Assembly (NCBI GenBank): GCA_029582265.1
Contig: CM055837.1
Span: 13,906,777 to 13,970,776, forward strand
From: Zoroaster sp. YZ-2022
Lineage: Eukaryota > Echinodermata > Asteroidea > Forcipulatida > Zoroasteridae
Reading direction: 5' to 3'
Length of the DNA stretch: 64,000 nt
Position numbers and translations under genes: made by a program. The number at the start of each line of letters is the position of its first letter. Position 1 is the first letter of the stretch. The notes below the pieces were generated by a model. It was not told the DNA's origin. It saw nothing but the letters and a program-made list of their open reading frames with translations, and did not search any database. Shown in pieces: positions 57,501-64,000 of the stretch.

Positions 57501-60500
57501 AGCCTTATGAGCAGGGATAATAATATAATGCGCCTTGAGCGCCACTTAGTTGGTGGATACGTGCGCTATATAAATCTATACATTATTATTATTATTATTA
57601 TGTGTAATGAGTCAGTCCTCAGTTATTACAATGAATACAGCTTATATTAAACTATCTTGGACACTGTAATATCAACTACTTTTTACATCAAAGTACTACT
57701 GAGCAGTACTACATGTTGGTTTTATCCTGACTGTCCATATGTCTGTCAATACATCCCTTTCTCTATCTATCTACATCTATATATCCATTCATCTAACTAC
57801 AGTTCCAATCATGTTTCTCTTACCTTCTTGCCTCCCTCTCTGCAGCTCTTCTCTGTTTTGTGATGTCTTCTCTTTGTGTCTTGGCACCACAATCAAAGTT
57901 TGCTGAAAGTGCAGCTCGCTGTAGCATCCCAGTAAATTCCTCTGACTGGTCACGGATGTCTCCTTGTCGTCGCTGGGATAGTCTGTTAGCTCTATTTTTC
58001 AGCAGAACTATCATAGCTGTCTCAAGACCATCTATTATTGGGACCTGAAAAGAGACATGACTTAAAGCCTTGCATGATGGAACTTGACATAAATATTTTA
58101 AAATAAATAAAAAATACCACGTCAATCCTACTTTGTACCTTTTATGATTTCTGTTCATATGGATTAACCTTCCGTTCCTGTTTGTGTGAACTAACCTTCT
58201 GTTCGTGTGAACTAACCTTCTGTTTGTGTGAACCAACCTTCTGTTCCTGTGAACTAACCTTCTGTTTGTGTGAACCAAACTTCTGTTCCTGTGAACCAAC
58301 CTTCTGTTCCTGTGAACCAACCTTCTGTTCCTGTGAATCAACCTTCTGTTCCTGTGAACTAACCTTCTGTTCCTGTGAACCAACCTTCTGTTCCTGTGAA
58401 CTAACCTTCTGTTCCTGTGAACCAACCTTCTGTTCCTGTGAACTAACCTTCTGTTCGTGTGAACCAACCTTCTGTTCGTGTGAACCAACCTTCTGTTCCT
58501 GTGAACCAACCTTCTGTTCCTGTGAACCAACCTTCTGTTCCTGTGAACTAACCTTCTGTTCCTGTGAACCAACCTTCTGTTCCTGTGAACCAACCTTCTG
58601 TTCCTGTGAACTAACCTTCTGTTCGTGTGAACCAACCTTCTGTTCGTGTGAACCAACCTTCTGTTCGTGTGAACCAACCTTCTGTTCGTGTGAACCAACC
58701 TTCTGTTCGTGTGAACTAACCTTCTGTTCGTGTGAACCAACCTTCTGTTCGTGTGAACCAACCTTCTGTTCGTGTGAACCAACCTTCTGTTCGTGTGAAC
58801 TAACCTTCTGTTCGTGTGAACCAACCTTCTGTTCCTGTGAACCAACCTTCTGTTCCTGTGAACCAACCTTCTGTTCCTGTGAACTAACCTTCTGTTCGTG
58901 TGAACTAACCTTCTGTTCGTGTGAACCAACCTTCTGTTCGTGTGAACCAACCTTCTGTTCCTGTGAACTAACCTTCTGTTCCTGTGAACTAACCTTCTGT
59001 TCCTGTGAACCAACCTTCTGTTCCTGTGAACTAACCTTCTGTTCCTGTGAACTAACCTTCTGTTCCTGTGAACTAACCTTCTGTTCCTGTGAACTAACCT
59101 TCTGTTCCTGTGAACTAACCTTCTGTTCCTGTGAACTAACCTTCTGTTCCTGTGAACTAACCTTCTGTTCCTGTGAACTAACCTTCTGTTTGTGTGAACC
59201 AACCTTCTGTTTGTGTGAACCAACCTTCTGTTCGTGTGAACCAACCTTCTGTTCGTGTGAACTAACCTTCTGTTTGTGTGAACCAACCTTCTGTTCCTGT
59301 GAACCAACCCTCTGTCCATGTGACCTAACCTTCTGTTCATGTGAACCAACCCTCTGTTCCTGTGAACCAACCCACTGTCCATGTGAACCAACCCTCTGTC
59401 CATGTGAACTAACCCACTGTCCATGTGAACTAACCCACTGTCCATGTGAACTCACCCACTGTCCATGTGAACTAACCCACTGTCCATGTGAACTAACCCA
59501 CTGTCCATGTGAACTAACCCACTGTCCATGTGAACTCACCCACTGTCCATGTGAACCAACCCACTGTCCATGTGAACCAACCCACTGTCCATGTGAACCA
59601 ACCCACTGTCCATGTGAACCAACCCACTGTCCATGTGAACCAACCCACTGTCCATGTGAACCAACCCACTGTCCATGTGAACTCACCCACTGTCCATGTG
59701 AACTCACCCACTGTCCATGTGAACTAACCTTCTCTGCAAAACAATCCACTAAGTCTTTGACATATCCCTTCATCTCTTGAAATAAGTGGTAGGGGTCATT
59801 AACTCCTCCCTGTGTGTCCTTCAGACTGATTGATGTTGAGGCTGAGGTCTTTAATCGCTCCTGTATCTGTTCATGTTCTCTCTCATGGGCTCTGTGAACA
59901 TCTTTCACTGATTCAAACCTATTAAATAATTATCATTAGGCAGTAAATGTTAAACAGGCTGGAATAAAATACAGTGGTTAATTTAAACCCAAACATCTTT
60001 CCTCAGAAATGAGAGTACATATTTTGAAGGGATCAGATTTTATTCTATGGGAGTCAGCCAACATAGCTTGCTAGTGATCAAGGGAGAATGATATGATCAT
60101 TAACGCAAAGAAGACCCAAGAACTGCTTTGTTTTTGTAAATTGCCAAATATTATTGTAGATGACAAACCCATTAACCCTCCTATGGTTTGACCTTTCAAA
60201 ACATTTCAAAATCTGCTTACTGGCCAAATGGCTATCAATAATGTATGAACCCTTTAAAACCCTCCAGAATTTGTTGCTACTGAACTACCACACCTTTCAA
60301 TACCCTTTGAAAGGTATTGAAACATTTCAACACCAGTTTGTTCAGAGAGTTGTTACACCTTTCGAAACCTTTCATAGGTCCCTTTTGTCAGACAGTTTTC
60401 TCACCTTTCAAAACCCTTCAGTACAGCAAACTTGAAAGGTTTTGAAAGGTCTGACAATTCTATGGCAACTGCACTGTACATAGGAGGGTTAATAGAGTTA

Positions 60501-61814
60501 GTCAAGCTAAAATACTACATGTAGGTGTCATTATCTTTAAGTTGTGTTTTGTGTGGTTAAAAGATGTTAAACATTGTAATTAATCCAACCTTGTTTTTTC
60601 TTTAGTGGTTGCCAATAAAATTATTGGTGTTTTGTTCTTCTGGTAAAATGGGGATCATACAGAGTATACATCCTTGAGTTATTTCCCGTTATTTTAGTGA
60701 AATCCATCTTACCCTTTTGTATCTTTCTGCAAATGTTTTGTTCTGAGTGTCTGTTTCCATTGTAACTATTTTTGCTAGTGCAGCTCTTTATTGGATCTTG
60801 ATATCCACATTTTAATAGCAATTTATAATCGCTCTTGTTCATGAATTAAAAAAAAATGTTATCAGTATTTAATATTGAGCACATGATCTTGACAGCATGT
60901 ACAGCTTTGCCTTGAGGCAAGATATTTGTGGAAGATTGTTCATATCCAATGAACCTGCACACTGTGTGAAGTGCATACGACATAAAACACAATAAAGGGG
61001 GCCACTTTGCATCCTTCACGTTAGCAGTTTTTCCAATGGTTGTTATATTTTTTTTTAAGTACCTGAAACCGACCAAAAAGTGTTTCAACATGTGAATGGA
61101 CATGAAGGCTTATACAAGAACTAATTTGAGTTGATTTATTTTATTTTTTAATTTTTTTATTTATTTTTTCACCCTCAAATTTCCTTAAAAATTGGACGGA
61201 AAAAGTTACCTCACTTTTCCGTCCATTTTTGATGGAAATTTTATGGTAATTAAAAATATAATAGTACTAATCAATTCAAATTATGCATGTCTATTCAAAT
61301 GTTGAAAGTCTTTTTGGGTGGTTTCAGATATTAAAAAAAAATTACAACCATTAGAAAAACTGCTAACGTGACGGTAGGAAAGTGGCCCCCTTTATTGTGT
61401 TTTATGTCATACAGATTTTCTGTAGATATTTTGAGGCAAGACCAAGTGTATCTGTGATGCTCAAAGTGACTTTGGGACATTAGGCAAATCCAGATACATA
61501 TAGGTGAAGAATGGTACATCATCTGCCATGTCAAACTGAATCAACTACTTATTGGGTTTGACAAATAAAAAGTAGACTTGTTACCAGTCCTTGAGTTTCT
61601 TCTTGACTTGTTCAATTGTAACAGTTGGCATCTCACACAATGGTGCTGCATTAAGTGCATGAACTAATGGCTGTTGTTCCATTCCTGTGTTATAAGCACC
61701 ACCCATTGGTGTAGTATACTGACTAGTAGGTTGGCCATATGGATATTCCTGCTGTGCATAGTAGTAAGATGCAGCAACATGTACAGCAGCTGCAGATGAA
61801 TTGGAGTCTTGTGC
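48568..61814 (-). CDS. PAXBP1: PAXBP1 (GCFC1) orthologue, 3' thirteen coding exons; 5' end beyond window
   Basis: Exons in gene order: 61814-61585, 59918-59729, 58044-57824, 56848-56727, 56382-56350, 56048-55849, 54314-54167, 53221-53103, 51185-51109, 50246-50183, 50026-49880, 49267-49113, 48685-48568 (stop at 48568-48570). They join to 1824 nt in one frame, 607 residues. It matches the GCFC-domain protein PAXBP1. Matching motifs include 'MKGYVKDLVDCF', 'IEGMSSDDE', 'SYKEAYISLCLPKLLIPL', 'VWDPMSTTQT', 'RMRRTLDEDVYMPLFPK', 'QRQFWS', 'AIDGLLNRYM' and 'CRYLENAAETL'. Vertebrate PAXBP1 links PAX3/7 to H3K4 methylation, and its GCFC2 paralogue works in the spliceosome; the fit is closer to PAXBP1. 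Exon 56848-56727 appears to end in a GC donor (AAAAAG|GCAAGG). The N-terminal part is not in the window. Confidence 0.9.
52755..52950. mobile_element. Inverted-repeat MITE family, copy 3
   Basis: Starts 'aaagggacactactgtcata' and ends 'gcactccgattccatgtcct', with the inner 'cagtcactgagttaatctaa' shared with the 45-46 kb copies. It lies in a PAXBP1 intron. Confidence 0.7.
53796..53925 (+). repeat. 25-bp minisatellite, five copies
   Basis: Unit 'gtgatttaagaccactggta' plus 'gtttg', nearly perfect, in a PAXBP1 intron. A reverse-complement relic 'ccagtggtcttcaaacc' follows at ~53971. Confidence 0.93.
54378..54460 (+). mobile_element. tRNA-Leu SINE head fragment
   Basis: A-box-like 'tggccaagtagtccagcac' and B box 'gggttcaaatccttc' are present. 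The body is lost and replaced by the 41-bp minisatellite, whose first unit starts within the SINE sequence ('ctcaggacagtc'). Confidence 0.7.
54450..55566 (+). repeat. 41-bp minisatellite, ~27 copies
   Basis: Unit 'gggaatactcaggacagtca' plus 'cggcgtttgtatcatatgaaa', with a few variants (gtct for gttt; caag for cagg) and one 9-bp insertion near 54900. It is in a PAXBP1 intron and grows out of a SINE head. Confidence 0.97.
56387..56470. repeat. A-rich low-complexity tract next to a PAXBP1 microexon
   Basis: Runs of 'aaaaaataaaa' fill the sequence just upstream, in gene direction, of the 33-nt exon 56382-56350. On the coding strand this is a T-rich (polypyrimidine) stretch. Confidence 0.7.
57057..57600 (+). 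mobile_element. Dimeric tRNA-Leu SINE, PAXBP1 intron
   Basis: Two tRNA-Leu-like heads in series (57061 'gtgtcgtggccgagcggtc' and ~57248 'tgtcgtgcggtctagcgc', the second lacking 6 bp of the A box region) share one body and one ATT tail. The order and junction ('gtataatgcacgtaaag' then 'tggattgtcgt') equal those at 33413-33950, in the opposite orientation. Confidence 0.92.
58150..59728 (-). repeat. 21-bp minisatellite (~75 copies) beginning at a PAXBP1 5' splice site
   Basis: In gene direction the exon ends 'gcagagaag' at 59729 and the array starts at once with 'gttagttcacatggacagtgg'. The first ~18 units end in acagtgg (peptide VSSHGQW or VGSHGQW). The rest end in acagaag (VSSQEQK, VGSHEQK). 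Units therefore carry repeated 'agaag|gttagt' or 'agaag|gttggt' donor-like junctions. The coding frame stays open until a stop at 58142-58144. The plus strand is also open in this region, because the unit length is a multiple of 3 and lacks stops in most frames. It lies within the intron between exons 59918-59729 and 58044-57824. Confidence 0.95.
60976..61412. mobile_element. Foldback element with ~117-bp arms, PAXBP1 intron
   Basis: Arms 60976-61092 and 61297-61412 are ~88% reverse complementary ('gacataaaacacaataaagg', 'cacgttagcagtttttc'). The ~204-bp centre holds a perfect smaller hairpin ('ggacggaaaa' 61194-61203 and 'ttttccgtcc' 61215-61224). Confidence 0.85.
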
Positions 61815-63967
61815 CTACAGAGAAATCCACATATCTTAATTACTATAACATAAGCAATTAATTGCATATTGTCAACAATCTAAAGTAGTTTCAATGGCTT
61901 TTGTACTTCTGATCAGTGTTCCAAGTATATTCATTAGATTTCTGTAGAAACAAAAATGATTACCAATTTGCATACACACATCTTCAATAAATGACATCAT
62001 AGCACTTAATTGTTTTATCAAGAATAGAGGTTGCTATTCTGCTTGTCTACATATATCTCCATAATATGTTTAGAAGTGTTAACACAATGTAGGAGGCACT
62101 TAGACAGCACTACAATGGAAGCCCTTGTATTTCTTAAGGGCATCATTACATACGCTATGTGGATCTGAGAACACAAGATATCCACACAATGTAGGTTCTT
62201 GAGATGCTACGTGGACTTACACACATCCACACAATGTTTTCAGGAATTAGAAAATCTCAATTTTATCAAAAAGGAAGTATTTTAGTATTTGTCATTATTT
62301 GTCACAAAATGGAATAGATTAAAAAAGAATATTCAGTGCAAATGGCAATGGTTTGAAGAATGTGTTTTTCTTAACTACACGAGAAATAAAAGAATGTCCA
62401 CAGATCAGTACATGTATGTAGTACAAACAGGTGTGTGTACTTGCACTGCAAACTGACCGAGGACTTGTATACCATAGCTGCCAACATGTACAAACAGGTG
62501 TGTGTACTTGCACTGCAAACTGACCGAGGACTTGTATACCATAGCTGCCAACATTTCAAAATTCCAATTCGTAATGAAACTGACCAAGACATAACAATTT
62601 GTATTAAAACTAAAATGATGGTCAAGATGACCAACTGCAAATAAATCACACAAAAACCTACTACATGTACATGTATGTACGTAAATCACCGTATTTCTTG
62701 GTGTAAAACTATCCTTTGGTTTTTGAAACCATTCAACACTAATACAAGGTGAATCCTAAAACTTCTCTCACTTCCGATTGCATGTTTACACAGTGGCGGG
62801 CGCCATGATGAAACCGTAGGCTCTTGGCTGGTTCCTGTTTATTACCCATTACTACATCGCACAAATTGGTACCCCGACAAACAAGGTATCGATACTACAC
62901 TAACTGACATCCATAATGCTTGGTACATGTGTAATTCATAACTTATTTATTATAGCACACTACGAAAATATTCGGTATGGGTACCGATTCTGATTTTTAT
63001 GATCGTTATACGTGATTTGACCTGATTGCTCATAAAAATGGTACTTTATCAAGGGTGTTTTTTTGTTGTTGGGCAGAAAACTTGAAATTCGTAATTTTTA
63101 AAGAGCAATTCGTACTTTTGTAATTCCTTAAAAAATTTGTATTAAGTACGAAAAAAATTGTAATAGTGGCAGCTATGTTATACATGTAACAATGGGTCCT
63201 CGGTCGCTGGTTCCAGATAATCCGATTAGTTGAAACATGATCATGTGAGGGAATATGCACATTACTGCATGTACCAGCTATTACATAAAGCTGGTATGCT
63301 ATACGTGAATTGAACAAATCAGAGTGCACAGTGGGGCATTGGGTGGACCATCTTAAAATGCTTTAAAACTGCTTTTGTTAGATAGGGAAGACTCTGGGGG
63401 TCATTTTGCTCTTTAGATCACCTCTCTAGCTCTTCAGGAACCATTTGTATTGCATTTTAAAGGTCAGGAAAAAAACCATTTACAATAGATTTACAATAGA
63501 TTTAAAAAATTTTAATTAAAATTCTCAAAACAAGCTGTATATCTTTTGATGGTTTCTACTTATCCTTGAGGCATCTATTGGTCATAATATATCAAATTTA
63601 ACCTAATTTCAGGTCAGAAGTCCACAATTTTGGGGGAATTTTTATTCACCAAAAAATTCAACTGATTTTTAAGGGCGACTGGATAAAAAGTGACAATACT
63701 TTTTTTGCCACACTCCGCCACAGTTGTGGATACTTTTAAAATGATTATTGATGTGTTTTGAACTAAATATCAAAGAATTGTTTTGGACTACCTTGCAGTT
63801 TTTGAGAATTTTTTTGTTTGTTAAAGTTGCGCCCCTTGGCCGGATTTTGCCAAGAATTGGGGCTGAAAATCGTCAAATCTGGGAAATTTGAAAAACATAG
63901 CAATGTCCTATGACTCTAATAGCTACAAAGAAATAGAATGAACCAATCATGAATACACGGTTTTTAA
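61815..63967. other. PAXBP1 intron / 5' region, no exon recognised
   Basis: No stretch matches the N-terminal part of PAXBP1. Diverged inverted material ('ggcagctatg' words at 62480-62555 and 63167-63180) suggests an old element. The rest is AT-rich filler. Confidence 0.45.
62421..62554 (+). repeat. 67-bp tandem duplicate
   Basis: The word 'gtacaaacaggtgtgtgtac' through 'catagctgccaacat' occurs twice in a row (62421 and 62488) with no visible differences. Confidence 0.95.
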
Positions 63968-64000
63968 CCAGTTCGCGTCGGAGGCCGTGTATACACACAA
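63964..64000. mobile_element. TTAA-flanked MITE end, cut by window edge
   Basis: TTAA (63964-63967) is followed by CCAGTTCGCGTCGGAGG, the terminal repeat of the 36-kb and 46-kb MITEs, read from their right end. The element continues past the window. Confidence 0.8.

Noticed and set aside
57820..59445. 541-residue minus-strand ORF joining the minisatellite to the PAXBP1 exon
   Set aside because: It reads the array in the wrong frame (VHRNRRL) and runs through the intron. Splice sites at 58045 and homology support the normal exon.
58182..59780. 532-residue plus-strand ORF rich in 'CELTFCS' repeats
   Set aside because: It is the antisense of the 21-bp minisatellite and exists only because the unit is a multiple of 3 without stops; it has no start context or domain.

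Overview
The window looks like nuclear DNA from a marine invertebrate deuterostome, most likely an echinoderm. This is inferred from intron-rich HDAC8 and PAXBP1 orthologues, a sea-urchin-style intronless histone H1 gene with a 3' stem-loop, tRNA-Leu-derived SINEs with ATT-repeat tails, and abundant piggyBac, hAT, Penelope-like and foldback repeats. No species can be named from the sequence alone.

Layout. Positions 1-5426 are a decayed piggyBac transposon. It has an acidic N-terminal exon, an intron, a frame-broken DDE domain, a Cys-rich tail, then ten tandem copies of a ~265-bp unit, and a 3' end abutting TTAA. Positions 5.4-13.5 kb are repeat-rich: a GC-rich patch, tRNA-like repeats, a stray copy of part of the HDAC8 first coding exon, one short unassigned ORF and several duplicated blocks. 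Positions 14.08-15.0 kb hold a solitary histone H1 gene with an H1 box, a histone 3' stem-loop and a downstream element. Positions 15-31 kb are gene-poor and full of foldback elements, minisatellites and a broken LINE reverse transcriptase.

Positions 31.87-43.86 kb carry a complete nine-exon HDAC8 gene on the + strand (651 residues predicted). It has all catalytic residues and an unusual ~285-residue Ser-rich N-terminal extension made of three related modules. Tail to tail with it, 48.57-61.81 kb on the - strand holds the last thirteen coding exons (607 residues) of a PAXBP1/GCFC1 orthologue, whose 5' end lies beyond the right edge.

The most striking feature is a ~75-copy, 21-bp minisatellite that begins exactly at a PAXBP1 5' splice site (59728 downward). 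Nearly every unit repeats a splice-donor-like junction, in phase 0, without stops. Use of any internal donor would therefore add 7 residues per unit in frame. Other points of interest are the HDAC8 N-terminal modules and their captured fragment, TTAA-flanked MITEs, hAT MITEs with visible 8-bp target duplications, a dimeric SINE found at two loci, a SINE with a 44-bp flanking duplication, and hammerhead-like Penelope remnants.

HDAC8 and PAXBP1 are both chromatin or nuclear factors, but nothing in the sequence shows they act together beyond convergent neighbourhood.
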